Translations under genes and position numbers: made by a program
Notes under the pieces: generated by a model
Database searches by the model: none
What the model saw: the letters and a program-made list of their open reading frames with translations, nothing else
What the model was told of the DNA's origin: nothing
Shown here: piece after piece, positions 25,097-34,119 of the stretch
Layout of the letters: each line of letters begins with the position of its first letter
How positions within the stretch are numbered: the first letter of the stretch is position 1
Assembly: GCA_965366835.1 (NCBI GenBank)
Contig: CBDUGF010000012.1
Span: 1 to 49,640, forward strand
From: JAKGBX01 sp965366835
GTDB taxonomy: Bacteria; Pseudomonadota; Alphaproteobacteria; Rhodobacterales; Rhodobacteraceae
Direction: 5' to 3'
Length of the DNA stretch: 49,640 nt

Positions 25097-27204
25097 GCCG
25101 GTTTGACAGTTTCATCATGGTCGACTGGTCTGGTGGCAACGATCGCGGCCCGACACCCAAGGCCGATGCGATCTGGACCTGTGTCGCCGGCGAGGCGCCG
25201 CTCTATCATCGCAACCGGCAGCTGGCCGAAGCGTGGCTGGAGCAGCGCATCGACGAGGAGATCGCTGCGGGCCGCCGGGTTCTGGCCGGGTTCGACTTCC
25301 CGTTCGGCTATCCGCGGGGGCTGGGGCGCGCGCTGGTCGCGGATGACGATCCGCTGACGCTCTGGCAATGGTTTGCCGACCGGATCGAGGACGCGCCCGA
25401 CGCCAACAACCGGTTCGACATCGCGGCGCGGATCAACCGGCTGTTTGACGGCATCGGCCCGTTCTGGGGCAACGGGCTGAAGCGCGATATCGCCGACCTG
25501 CCGCGCAAGGGGCGGGCGCGCGATTGCGATGCGCTGGCGGAATGGCGCATGGCCGAGCGCCGCGCCAGGGGCGCGTTTTCCTGCTGGCAGATGGCGGGCG
25601 CCGGAGCGGTCGGCGGGCAGGTGATGATGGGGCTGCCGGTGCTGCATCGCTTGCGGGCGCGGTTTGGCGCGGCGGCCTGGCCGTTCGAGGCGCTGGACGG
25701 CGCGCCGCTGGCGCTGGTCGAGATCTGGCCGTCGCTGATCGCGGGCGCGGTGAAGGCGGCGCAGCGCGCCGACGAAATCCGCGATGCGGCGCAGGTGCGG
25801 GTTCTGGCCGGAGCCATCGCCGCGCTCGATCCCGCGCGGCTGGGCGAAATCCTCGACGACACACCTGCCGAGGCAGCGCAGGAGGGCTGGATCTTCGGGC
25901 TCGGGCATGAGGAGGCACTGAGTGCGGCCGCCGATGCCGTCTTGCAGCTTTCGCCGCCGCCGCTGCGCGACGACTGTTTCACGCTGCCCGCCGGTGTCGA
26001 CTGGGCTCCGGTTGATGAGGCGCTGGCCCTGCTCAGGGCGCGGCTGGGGCCGGTGACGGGAACCGAGACCGTGGCCTTGCCGCGGGCGCAGGGGCGCACC
26101 CTGGCGGCGCCTGTCCTGGCCCGGCGCGCCAACCCGCCGCTGCCCAACACCGCCGTGGACGGCTATGGCTTTGCCCATGCCAGCCTGCCGCCGGGCGATC
26201 CGGTTCTGCCGCTTGTCGCCGGGCGCGCGGCGGCGGGTTTGCGATTTGACGGCACTGTGCCGCCCGGCCATGCGATCCGCATTCTCACCGGGGCGGCCTT
26301 GCCCGATGGCGTCGATACCGTGGTGCTGCAGGAGGATGTCCGGCTGGGCGCGGGCGAGATTGCCTTTCGCACCGGGCTGAAGCCGGGCGCGAATACCCGG
26401 CGCGCGGGCGAGGATGTGCAGGCGGGCGAAACCATTCTGCAGGCGGGGCGGGTGCTCACCGCTGCTGATCTGGCCTTGGCGGCGGCCGTGGGGCAGAGCG
26501 AATTCACCCTGCGCAAGCCCTTGGAGGTTGCGGTGATTTCGACCGGAGATGAGCTGGTCGAGCCGGGGGAGGCGGCCGGCGCCGGGCAGATCTATGACGC
26601 CAACCGCCCGATGCTTCTGGCGCTGCTCGAGCGGGCCGGGCATGTCGCGCTGGATATGGGGCGCGTGAAAGACGCGCGCGACGCGATCCGCGCAGGTCTC
26701 GATGCGGCGGCGGCGGCGGGGGCCGACGCGATCCTCACCTCGGGCGGCGCCTCGGCGGGGGATGAAGACCATGTCTCGGCCCTGCTCAACGAGACCGGCG
26801 CGATGGCGATGTGGCGGATCGCGATCAAGCCCGGACGGCCGCTCGGGCTGGGGCTGTGGCAGGGTGTGCCGGTGTTCTGCCTGCCGGGAAATCCGGTGGC
26901 GGCGATGGTCACGGCCTGCGTGTTCGGCCTGCCGGCGCTGGGCCTTCTGGCCGGGCGGGGCTGGCGCGAGCCACGCCGGTTTGCCGTGCCTGCGGCGTTC
27001 GCCAAGCGCAAGAAACCGGGGCGGCGCGAATATCTGCGCGCCCGTCTGGTCGAGGGCCGGGCCGAGGTGTTCCAGTCCGAAGGCTCGGGGCGGATCAGCG
27101 GGCTGAGCTGGGCCGAAGGGCTGGTCGAGCTGCCCGATGGGGCCTGCGAGGTGGCGCCGGGCGATCCGGTGACCTACATCCCGTGGGAGGGGTTCGGCAT
27201 CTGA
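25093..27204 (+). CDS. Fusion of a DUF429-like RNase H-fold domain to MoeA (molybdopterin molybdotransferase)
   Basis: 703 residues, against about 400 for normal MoeA. Residues 303-703 are MoeA: PVDEALALLRARLGP, the PNTAVDGYGF loop, FDGTVPPGHAIRILTG, ISTGDEL, SGGASAGDEDHV, KPGRPLG and LPGNPVAAMV, all the expected molybdate-insertion motifs. Residues 1-295 are an extra domain: IMVDWSGG (Asp11), LAGFDFPFGYP (Asp68) and LALVEIWPSL (Glu210) repeat the acidic triad and strand order of DUF429-type RNase H-like proteins. It starts on the mobB stop (ATGA), so it is co-translated with the cofactor genes. The open frame extends far upstream but only as a shadow of mobA/mobB. MoeA function sure; role of the extra domain unknown. 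Confidence 0.88.
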   Translation: MSRFDSFIMVDWSGGNDRGPTPKADAIWTCVAGEAPLYHRNRQLAEAWLEQRIDEEIAAGRRVLAGFDFPFGYPRGLGRALVADDDPLTLWQWFADRIEDAPDANNRFDIAARINRLFDGIGPFWGNGLKRDIADLPRKGRARDCDALAEWRMAERRARGAFSCWQMAGAGAVGGQVMMGLPVLHRLRARFGAAAWPFEALDGAPLALVEIWPSLIAGAVKAAQRADEIRDAAQVRVLAGAIAALDPARLGEILDDTPAEAAQEGWIFGLGHEEALSAAADAVLQLSPPPLRDDCFTLPAGVDWAPVDEALALLRARLGPVTGTETVALPRAQGRTLAAPVLARRANPPLPNTAVDGYGFAHASLPPGDPVLPLVAGRAAAGLRFDGTVPPGHAIRILTGAALPDGVDTVVLQEDVRLGAGEIAFRTGLKPGANTRRAGEDVQAGETILQAGRVLTAADLALAAAVGQSEFTLRKPLEVAVISTGDELVEPGEAAGAGQIYDANRPMLLALLERAGHVALDMGRVKDARDAIRAGLDAAAAAGADAILTSGGASAGDEDHVSALLNETGAMAMWRIAIKPGRPLGLGLWQGVPVFCLPGNPVAAMVTACVFGLPALGLLAGRGWREPRRFAVPAAFAKRKKPGRREYLRARLVEGRAEVFQSEGSGRISGLSWAEGLVELPDGACEVAPGDPVTYIPWEGFGI

Positions 27205-27234
27205 GGCGGAACGGCTGTCCGGCCCGCCTGCGGA

Positions 27235-28257
27235 TCAGTCGAATGTTCCGGCGACGCGGCCCAGCAGCATGAAGGCGCGCGCGGTGCGGGTATCGGCCAG
27301 CTCGGAGATCTCGGAATCGCTGGCCTGTTCGGCAAACTCGGTGAAGATCTGGTCGAACTTGCGCAGGAAGTGATGCGCCGCGTCGCGAAAGATCGAATCC
27401 TGGCGCATCCGCCCGGCGGCCAGCGCCAGCGACGAGCGGTCGCGCACGCCGCCAAGGGCGGCCACCGCGCGGCCGCGCTCACCGGCGGCGAACTTGCGCC
27501 AGATCTCGGGGCGGGCCATGTCGGGGCGCAGATCGTCCATATAGATGCCGTCCTGGCTGAGCAGTGTCAGGACATCCTGGCTGGCGCGCACCAGCTTGCT
27601 GGCCTGATGATCCTTGAGGGCCTTGCGCAGCGCCGAGAAACCTTCGGCGTCCTCCGCCGTTTCGGGAAAGTTCATCGCCCGGATGAAATCGGCGCGCGAC
27701 AATGGCGGGGCCATGTCCTCGGCCCTGGTGCCCAGCGGCAGCGCGACCTGTTCTTCGCCGGTCATCGCCTGCGCCGGCGCCGGCGGTGCGGCACGCACGG
27801 CGCGGCTGTCGCGGGTCGACTGGAACGTGGCCAGGGCGGTCTCGGTCTTCTTCTGGGCGGCGGCGATTTCGTCGAGCTTCTTTGCCACCGAATTGTCGAC
27901 AACGGCACCGCGGCCCTGGTTCTGCGCGATATAGGCATGGCGGATCGCGTCGATCGCGCCTTGCAACCGGCGGCTTTCTTCACGCATGACCTTGGAGGCC
28001 CGCGCCGCCGTCGCCGCGACCCAGATCATCGCGACGGGCAGGAAAATCGCCAGCATCGTCATGATGAAGCGCAGCGTGTCGGGGCCGCCTTCCGGGGCCT
28101 GCGGCGTTTCGGGCAACGACATGAAGAACGCCGCGGCCCCGATCAGCCAGGCCGCCGACAGCGCCAGGGCGATGATCTCGATCGTCGTGATGACGGGCTG
28201 GTTCGGCCGGTCGTAAATGCCCAGCGGCGTCGGTCGGCTCTCCTGTGGGTCGGTCAT
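27235..28257 (-). CDS. Membrane protein of unknown function with coiled-coil region
   Basis: 340 residues from the ATG at 28257 (AAGAGG upstream). Two membrane helices at about 25-48 and 62-84 (IEIIALALSAAWLIGAAAFF; FIMTMLAIFLPVAMIWVAA) are followed by a long helical, probably coiled-coil stretch, a Pro/Ala linker and a C-terminal helical domain with ADFIRAMNFPET and RMRQDSIFRDAAHHFLRKFD. I recall similar proteins as conserved hypotheticals in Rhodobacterales but no function. 21 bp after greA, so likely co-transcribed with it. Confidence 0.75.
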   Translation of the reverse strand: MTDPQESRPTPLGIYDRPNQPVITTIEIIALALSAAWLIGAAAFFMSLPETPQAPEGGPDTLRFIMTMLAIFLPVAMIWVAATAARASKVMREESRRLQGAIDAIRHAYIAQNQGRGAVVDNSVAKKLDEIAAAQKKTETALATFQSTRDSRAVRAAPPAPAQAMTGEEQVALPLGTRAEDMAPPLSRADFIRAMNFPETAEDAEGFSALRKALKDHQASKLVRASQDVLTLLSQDGIYMDDLRPDMARPEIWRKFAAGERGRAVAALGGVRDRSSLALAAGRMRQDSIFRDAAHHFLRKFDQIFTEFAEQASDSEISELADTRTARAFMLLGRVAGTFD

Positions 28258-28278
28258 CGGCTGGCCTCTTGGCACATC

Positions 28279-28749
28279 TCAGCGATATTCTATCTTGAGT
28301 ACTTCATAGCTGCGGTCACCGCCCGGGGTGTGAACCTCGACGCTGTCGCCCTCATCCTTGCCGATCAGCGCCCGCGCGATCGGGGATTTGATGTTGAGCA
28401 ACCCGTTTTCGATGCTGGCCTCGTGCTCGCCGACGATCTGCCAGGTCTTTTCTTCATCGGTGTCCTCGTCGACCAGCGTGACCGTGGCGCCGAACTTGAT
28501 CGCCCCGGAAAGCTTGGTGGGGTCGATCACTTCGGCCAGGCCCAGCACGCCTTCCAGCTCCTTGATGCGCCCCTCGATGAAGCTCTGTTTTTCGCGTGCG
28601 GAATGGTACTCGGCATTCTCGCTGAGGTCGCCATGCTCGCGCGCTTCGGCAATCGCCTTGATGATGGCGGGGCGCTCGACGCTCTTGAGCTGCTTCAATT
28701 CTGTTTCCAACGCGGTGTTGCCCGCGCGTGTCATCGGGATCTTTTCCAT
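28279..28749 (-). CDS. greA: Transcription elongation factor GreA
   Basis: 156 residues, full length. N-terminal coiled-coil MEKIPMTRAGNTALETELKQL with the acidic tip EAREHGDLSENAEYHSAR that enters the RNA polymerase secondary channel and stimulates transcript cleavage; C-terminal FKBP-like domain ends GDRSYEVLKIEYR. Rescues backtracked polymerase. Divergent from ETF-QO across 297 bp. Confidence 0.97.
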   Translation of the reverse strand: MEKIPMTRAGNTALETELKQLKSVERPAIIKAIAEAREHGDLSENAEYHSAREKQSFIEGRIKELEGVLGLAEVIDPTKLSGAIKFGATVTLVDEDTDEEKTWQIVGEHEASIENGLLNIKSPIARALIGKDEGDSVEVHTPGGDRSYEVLKIEYR

Positions 28750-28971
28750 GGCACCGGTTCCGTTTTATTTGCTCGGCCTGCTTTGCCCCGCGTTTCTAAG
28801 GCGGCGGGATCACGTCACAATGTCCCCAAGGCAGACCGCAATGCAATAGGCCAAAGCGAGAGGGCAGGCAATGGGCAGGTTTCTCCTTCGGCGGCGCCTT
28901 GCGAAAGCAAAGCCGGGGCGCAAATCCGTCCGTTATCTCACGTGCCGCGCAAGCTTTACGCCGCGTGGTGA

Positions 28972-28999
28972 TTGACGCAATGCAGCATGAACATGTAAT
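28972..28999 (+). promoter_or_regulatory. Putative sigma70 promoter of the ETF-QO gene
   Basis: -35 TTGACG (28972-28977), 16-bp spacer, -10 TGTAAT (28994-28999), giving a start near 29006 and a leader of about 40 nt before the ATG at 29047. The rest of the 28750-29046 gap shows nothing else I can support. Confidence 0.55.
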
Positions 29000-29046
29000 C
29001 AGGCGCGAAACATTCTTGCCCGTGTGGCGCGAGGGGGACCCATCAG

Positions 29047-30693
29047 ATGTCGGAAATCGAACGCGAAGCAATGGAGTATGACGTGGTCATCGTCGGGGCC
29101 GGCCCGGCCGGGCTGTCGGCGGCGATCCGCCTCAAGCAGCTTGACGCGGACCTGTCTGTCGTCGTGCTCGAAAAGGGCTCGGAGGTGGGCGCGCATATCC
29201 TGTCGGGTGCGGTGCTTGACCCTTGCGGGCTCGATGCGCTGATCCCGGACTGGAAAGAGAAGGGCGCGCCGCTCAACACGCCGGTCAAGCACGATAATTT
29301 CTACATGCTGGGCGAGGCTGGCGGGATTCGGGTGCCGAACTGGCCGATGCCACCGCTGATGAACAATCACGGCAACTACATCGTCTCGATGGGCAATGTC
29401 TGCCGCTGGATGGCCGAACAGGCCGAGGCGCTCGGGGTCGAGGTGTTCCCGGGCATGGCCTGTTCCGAGCTGGTCTATGACGACAAGGGGGGCATCAAGG
29501 GGGTTGTTGCCGGGGAATTCGGCAAGAACCCGGACGGCACGCCCGGCCCGGCCTATGAGCCGGGGATGGAATTGCATGGCAAATACACCTTCCTGTGCGA
29601 GGGCGTGCGCGGCAGCCTCGCCAAGGAAGTGATTGCGAAATACGACCTGTCGCAAGGCAAGGAACCGCAGAAATTCGGCCTTGGCATGAAGGAAATCTGG
29701 GAGGTCGACCCGGCCAAGCACCGGCAAGGCACCGTCACCCATACGATGGGGTGGCCGCTGGGCAGCAATGCCGGCGGGGGATCCTTCATCTATCACCTTG
29801 AAAACAATCAGGTCTATGTCGGCTTCGTGGTCCATCTGAACTACAAGAACCCGCATGTCTTTCCCTATATGGAATTCCAGCGCTTCAAGCATCATCCGAT
29901 GGTGGCCGAGCTGCTGGAGGGCGGCAAGCGCGTGGCCTATGGCGCGCGCGCGATTTCGGAAGGCGGTTACCAGTCGATGCCCAAGATGGTGGCGCCCGGC
30001 GTGGCGCTGCTGGGCTGTTCGGTGGGTATGGTCAACGTGCCGAGGATCAAGGGCAATCACAACGCAATGCTCTCAGGCAAGGCAGCGGCGGAAGCGGCCC
30101 ATGCCGCCTTGCAGGCCGGGCGCTCGGGCGACGAGTTGAGCGATTATGAGGCCGAGGTGCGTGCCGGAGCGATCGGCAAGGACCTGAAAAAAGTGCGCAA
30201 TGTCAAGCCGATGTGGTCGAAATGGGGGCTTCTGCCCAGCCTTGCGGTGGGCGGATTCGACATGTGGACGAACACACTTGGCTTCTCGCTTTTCGGCACG
30301 ATGAAACATGGCAAGAGCGATGCTGCCGCGACTGAACCGGCGGACATGTACAAGCCGATCGACTATCCCAAGCCCGATGGCAAGCTCAGCTTCGACCGGC
30401 TGACCAACGTGTCGTTCTCGATGACCAATCACGAGGAAAGCCAGCCTGCGCATCTGCGGCTCGCCGACCCGAGCATTCCGGTGGACGTGAACCTGCCCAA
30501 ATACGCCGGTCCGTCGGCGCGATATTGCCCGGCCGGGGTGTACGAATTTATCGAAAAGGATGGCAAGACGGAGTTTGTCATCAATTTCCAGAACTGCGTG
30601 CATTGCAAGACTTGCGACATCAAGGACCCGAGCCAGAACATCACCTGGGTCACGCCGCAGGGCGGCGACGGGCCGAACTATCCCAACATGTGA
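29047..30693 (+). CDS. Electron transfer flavoprotein-ubiquinone oxidoreductase
   Basis: 548 residues, full length. FAD-binding VVIVGAGPAGLSAAI at the N-terminus, a central ubiquinone/FAD domain, and a C-terminal [4Fe-4S] site formed by Cys in ARYCPAGVYE and three Cys in CVHCKTCDIKDP. It takes electrons from ETF, reduced by acyl-CoA dehydrogenases such as the one at 16931, and passes them to ubiquinone at the inner membrane. Monocistronic: own promoter, followed by a strong terminator. Confidence 0.97.
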   Translation: MSEIEREAMEYDVVIVGAGPAGLSAAIRLKQLDADLSVVVLEKGSEVGAHILSGAVLDPCGLDALIPDWKEKGAPLNTPVKHDNFYMLGEAGGIRVPNWPMPPLMNNHGNYIVSMGNVCRWMAEQAEALGVEVFPGMACSELVYDDKGGIKGVVAGEFGKNPDGTPGPAYEPGMELHGKYTFLCEGVRGSLAKEVIAKYDLSQGKEPQKFGLGMKEIWEVDPAKHRQGTVTHTMGWPLGSNAGGGSFIYHLENNQVYVGFVVHLNYKNPHVFPYMEFQRFKHHPMVAELLEGGKRVAYGARAISEGGYQSMPKMVAPGVALLGCSVGMVNVPRIKGNHNAMLSGKAAAEAAHAALQAGRSGDELSDYEAEVRAGAIGKDLKKVRNVKPMWSKWGLLPSLAVGGFDMWTNTLGFSLFGTMKHGKSDAAATEPADMYKPIDYPKPDGKLSFDRLTNVSFSMTNHEESQPAHLRLADPSIPVDVNLPKYAGPSARYCPAGVYEFIEKDGKTEFVINFQNCVHCKTCDIKDPSQNITWVTPQGGDGPNYPNM

Positions 30694-30723
30694 TCGCGCG
30701 GTTCGCGCAAGCCACACCGCTGC

Positions 30724-30766
30724 AACACCCCGGCAACCGCACAGCTGCCGGGGTGTTTGCTTTTTT
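30724..30766 (+). terminator. Strong intrinsic terminator after ETF-QO
   Basis: Perfect stem AACACCCCGGCA (30724-30735) / TGCCGGGGTGTT (30746-30757), 12 bp, 10-nt loop, followed by TTGCTTTTTT to 30766. Begins 31 bp after the stop. Confidence 0.95.
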
Positions 30767-30879
30767 GGCCGATGCTGAGGCGCAATCACAACTCCGCCGA
30801 CAGCATCAAGCCGCATTGCGTTTACCGCTTGTTACGTTACTTTGTGCTTTCATAACGGCAGAAAAGGGCAGGGCTCCGA

Positions 30880-32592
30880 ATGAAAGCCAATCGAATTGTC
30901 GCGCTCGCGGCGCTAATGGTACAGCTTGCCGTCGCGCCGGCAATGGCCGACGGGCTGTCAGGCGCTTATCTCGCTGGTCGCCAGGCGCGCTACTCCGGCG
31001 ATTTCGAAGCCGCTTCGCAATATTACACCCAGGCGCTGGCGCGCGATCCGTCAAACCCGTCGCTGATGGAAGCCACGGTGCTGTCGTTCCTGTCGCTGGG
31101 CCGGATCGATCGCGCCCTGCCGGTGGCCACGGCGATGGAGGAGCAAGGGCTGAAAAGCCAGCTCAGCCAGATGGTGTTGCTGGCCGATGAAGCCTGGAAC
31201 GGGCGCTATGACGACCTCTTGAACCGGATGGCGGAAGAGCGCGGCATCGGCGAGCTGGTCGATGGCCTGATCGCGGCCTGGGCGCAGCTGGGCAAGGGCG
31301 CGATGTCGGATGCGATCACCGCGTTTGACGAACTGGCGCAGGAGCCGGGGCAGCGCGGCTTCGCGAATTATCAGAAAGCCCTGGCGCTGGCGATGGTCGG
31401 CGATCTGGAAAGCGCCGATGAGATCCTGAGCGCTTCGGGCCCCGGGGCGGCGGTGCAGACCCGTCGCGGCGCGATCGCCCGCGTGCAGGTGCTGAGCCAG
31501 CTTGAAAGGAACGAAGAGGCGCTCGAGGTTCTCGAACAGGCCTTCGGCAAATCGCTCGATCCGGAACTGGAAGCGATGCAGACCGCACTTGCGCAGGGTG
31601 ATACACTGGCTTTCGATGTTGTCGGCTCGGTGCGCGATGGTATGGCCGAGGTGCTCTATACGGTCGCCGGGGCGCTGCGCGGAGAGGCGCGCGACGTCGA
31701 TACCATCCTGTTTGTCCGGCTGGCGGAATACCTGCGCCCCGGCCATATCGACGCGATCCTGCTGACTGCGGAAATCCTCGACGACATGGAGCAATACGAT
31801 CTGGCGACGGCGACCTATCGCAAGGTACCGCGCGATGATCCGGCCTTCCATGCCGCCGAACTGGGCCGCGCCGATGCCCTGCGCAAGGCCGAGAAACCCG
31901 ACGCCGCGATCGAGGTTCTGGAACAGCTGACCAAAAGCCATGGCGATTTGCCGATTGTTCACAATACCTTGGGCGATCTGCTGCGCACGCTCGACCGCTA
32001 TGGCGAAGCGATCGAGGCCTATGACCGCGCGATCGCGCTTTACGAGACCGATGATGCCTCGCAGTGGTTTGTCTATTATGCCCGCGGCATCTGTCACGAG
32101 CGCACGGAGAATTGGCTCCAGGCCGAGGCTGATTTCCGCAAGGCGCTGGAGCTTGATCCGGATCGCCCGGAAGTGCTGAACTATCTCGGCTATTCGCTGG
32201 TCGAGAAAAGCGACAAGCTGGACGAGGCGCTGAAAATGATCGAACGCGCCGTCGCCAAACGGCCGGACTCGGGCTATATCGTCGATAGCCTGGGGTGGGC
32301 GCTCTATCGCCTGGGGCGCTATGACGAAGCGGTTGGCCATATGGAGCGTGCCGCCGAGCTGATGTCGGTGGATCCCGTCGTCAACGATCACCTCGGCGAT
32401 GTCTATTGGGCCGTGGGGCGCAAGCGCGAGGCGGAGTTCCAATGGAAACGCGCGCTGTCGTTTGTCGATTTCGGCGATACCGCCGAAGATGCCGATCCTG
32501 AGCGGATTCGGCGCAAGCTCGCGGTCGGTCTCGACACGGTTCTCAAGGAAGAAGGTGCGCCGCCGCTGAAAGTGGCCGGTGAGGATGGCTGA
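30880..32592 (+). CDS. Exported TPR-repeat protein
   Basis: 570 residues. Signal peptide cleaved after AMADG (about residue 23). The mature protein is almost entirely tetratricopeptide repeats, e.g. GAYLAGRQARYSGDFEAASQYYTQAL at the start and VVNDHLGDVYWAVGRKREAEFQW near the end, with a run of canonical repeats from about 330 to 540. Periplasmic or outer-membrane-facing scaffold; partners unknown. Its 3' end overlaps ispE by 8 bp, an arrangement I recall as recurrent in Rhodobacterales, though the functional link is unclear. Confidence 0.9.
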   Translation: MKANRIVALAALMVQLAVAPAMADGLSGAYLAGRQARYSGDFEAASQYYTQALARDPSNPSLMEATVLSFLSLGRIDRALPVATAMEEQGLKSQLSQMVLLADEAWNGRYDDLLNRMAEERGIGELVDGLIAAWAQLGKGAMSDAITAFDELAQEPGQRGFANYQKALALAMVGDLESADEILSASGPGAAVQTRRGAIARVQVLSQLERNEEALEVLEQAFGKSLDPELEAMQTALAQGDTLAFDVVGSVRDGMAEVLYTVAGALRGEARDVDTILFVRLAEYLRPGHIDAILLTAEILDDMEQYDLATATYRKVPRDDPAFHAAELGRADALRKAEKPDAAIEVLEQLTKSHGDLPIVHNTLGDLLRTLDRYGEAIEAYDRAIALYETDDASQWFVYYARGICHERTENWLQAEADFRKALELDPDRPEVLNYLGYSLVEKSDKLDEALKMIERAVAKRPDSGYIVDSLGWALYRLGRYDEAVGHMERAAELMSVDPVVNDHLGDVYWAVGRKREAEFQWKRALSFVDFGDTAEDADPERIRRKLAVGLDTVLKEEGAPPLKVAGEDG

Positions 32593-33409
32593 GGCGCCGG
32601 GCTTCGCGCCCGCCAAGGTCAACCTTTCCCTGCATGTTGTCGGACAAAGACCGGACGGGTTTCACCTGCTCGACAGCCTCGTGGCATTTGCCGATATCGG
32701 AGACCGGCTGAGCGCCGAGCCTGCCGTGGTCTCGACGCTGAAGGTGACGGGGCCGATGGCCGGCGGGGTGCCGACAGATCGCCGCAACCTGGTGCTTCGG
32801 GCCGCCGAGTGGTTCGGGGTGACGGCAGCATTCACGCTTGAAAAACACCTGCCCGCCGCCGCGGGGATCGGCGGCGGTTCGTCCGATGCGGCCGCCGCGC
32901 TGCGCTTGCTGGCGGGGTTGAGCGGCAAGCCTATTCCGGCCGGTGCTGAGGCGCTGGGGGCGGATGTTCCGGTGTGCCTTGCCGCGCAAACCGTGCGGAT
33001 GCGCGGGGTGGGCGAGCGGCTTGCGCCGGTTGCGCTGCCGCCCTTGCCCGCGTTGCTGGTCAATCCCGGTGTCGCGGTGCCCACGGGCGCGGTATTCGCC
33101 GCGCTCGCCGACAAGTCGAACCAGCCGATGCCGGAAAAGCTGCCGCAATTGCGCGACCCGGCCGAGGCGATCACCTGGCTCGCCCGGCAACGCAATGACC
33201 TTCAAGCGCCTGCGATCGCCGTAGCCCCCGAAATCGAGCTGGTACTGCGCCGCCTGTCGGCTTTGCCGGGTGCGCGGCTGGTGCGCATGTCGGGATCCGG
33301 CGCGACCTGTTTCGCGCTGTTCGACTCTCCGCAAGCCAGCGCCGCCGCCGAGGCCGAACTGCGCGCGCAAGCCACGCCGTGGTGGCTCGCGGCAACCTGG
33401 CTGGGTTGA
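32585..33409 (+). CDS. ispE: 4-(cytidine 5'-diphospho)-2-C-methyl-D-erythritol kinase
   Basis: 274 residues. Starts FAPAKVNLSLHVVGQRPDGFH, the GHMP-kinase substrate loop of IspE; the ATP loop is PAAAGIGGGSSDAA; the C-terminal GHMP motif is MSGSGATCFALF. Phosphorylates CDP-ME in the non-mevalonate isoprenoid pathway. The ATG at 32585 lies inside the end of the TPR gene (8-bp overlap); a GTG at 32579 is in frame but adds only two residues. Confidence 0.96.
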   Translation: MAEAPGFAPAKVNLSLHVVGQRPDGFHLLDSLVAFADIGDRLSAEPAVVSTLKVTGPMAGGVPTDRRNLVLRAAEWFGVTAAFTLEKHLPAAAGIGGGSSDAAAALRLLAGLSGKPIPAGAEALGADVPVCLAAQTVRMRGVGERLAPVALPPLPALLVNPGVAVPTGAVFAALADKSNQPMPEKLPQLRDPAEAITWLARQRNDLQAPAIAVAPEIELVLRRLSALPGARLVRMSGSGATCFALFDSPQASAAAEAELRAQATPWWLAATWLG

Positions 33410-33515
33410 CCCCTTGACGCGAAAAAAGGCGCCGAAAGCCGCCGCCGGTTCATCAGGCCTCTTGCAGCCTGACGAGGAAAGGTCCATGTTGGAGGCAAGC
33501 AGAGGGAGTTTCGCG

Positions 33516-33851
33516 ATGCCCAAGCTGATCCGTATGTATATCATCAATGTCGCCATAGGCTTCGGCATAGCCGCCGGGTTTGTGGCCATGTTGCTTTATT
33601 TCAACATTGGCAATCTCTGGCACCTGGTCACGCATTCCGACAAGGGATGGCTGGCGGTGCTGGTCTTGTGGCTTGCCAATGGCATCGTGTTCGCGGGGGT
33701 GCAGTTTGCCATCGCGGTGATGAAGATGAAGGATGATGACGATGACGGGCCCGGCGGCGGATTGCGCGAACGCGTGGCACCGCCGAGACCGCAAGCGGCG
33801 CTGGTGCGGGCTGAGGCCCCGGCAGCGCGCGGCAGGCCTCTGCAACGATAA
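33516..33851 (+). CDS. Small two-helix membrane protein
   Basis: 111 residues from MPKLIRMYIINVAIGFG (AGAGGGAG upstream); an in-frame ATG at 33486 would add ten residues. Two membrane helices (about 7-28 and 43-65, WLAVLVLWLANGIVFAGVQF) are followed by MKMKDDDDDGPGGG and a Pro/Arg-rich cytosolic tail. No known family recognised with certainty; I recall similar conserved hypotheticals in Rhodobacterales. Followed by an intrinsic terminator. Confidence 0.72.
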   Translation: MPKLIRMYIINVAIGFGIAAGFVAMLLYFNIGNLWHLVTHSDKGWLAVLVLWLANGIVFAGVQFAIAVMKMKDDDDDGPGGGLRERVAPPRPQAALVRAEAPAARGRPLQR

Positions 33852-33902
33852 GACCTCGAAACAGTCGATCTTAAATCGACGACCCAAGACTCCAGTCACT
33901 GC

Positions 33903-33934
33903 AAGCGCGCTCCTCCCTCGGGGCGCGTTTTTTT
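33903..33934 (+). terminator. Intrinsic terminator after the small membrane protein
   Basis: AAGCGCGCTCC (33903-33913) pairs with GGGGCGCGTTT (33920-33930) with two wobble pairs and a 6-nt loop, followed by an uninterrupted T7 (33928-33934). Ends the plus-strand unit and separates it from the minus-strand RNA candidate. Confidence 0.9.
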
Positions 33935-33954
33935 CTTTCGATCAAAAGGGATGC

Positions 33955-34112
33955 GGCGGAACCATCCGGACCGTGGGGTTATCTCATTCCCGAGGACCTG
34001 TTTGCACAGGTGGGCGCCGGGTAACGAGGCCAAGACCTCGACAGAGCCAGCTCCCTCGGAAGTATTTAAGGCCACCGGAATGCAACCGTGTCACGAGAGG
34101 GACAGAACCGCC
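33955..34112 (-). ncRNA. ssrS: Structured non-coding RNA, 6S RNA candidate
   Basis: About 158 nt, between two genes and without an ORF. Ends pair to form an interrupted closing stem: 34112-34108 with 33955-33959 (GGCGG/CCGCC), 34102-34100 with 33965-33967, and 34095-34092 with 33972-33975. Inside is a large asymmetric open region, then an apical stem GGGAGCUGG (34055-34047) / CCGGCGCCC (34020-34012) capped by the hairpin CGAGG-UCUUGG-CCUCG. On the 3' side of the open region is a perfect 6-bp hairpin ACCUGU-GCAA-ACAGGU (34011-33996). Closing stem, central bubble, apical stem and a small 3'-side bubble hairpin is the architecture of alphaproteobacterial 6S RNA, as is the length. A promoter sits exactly 7 bp upstream of the 5' end. 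The 6S label rests on architecture and memory of the CCCACCU hairpin; a novel sRNA is the alternative. Confidence 0.55.
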
Positions 34113-34119
34113 ACTCACC

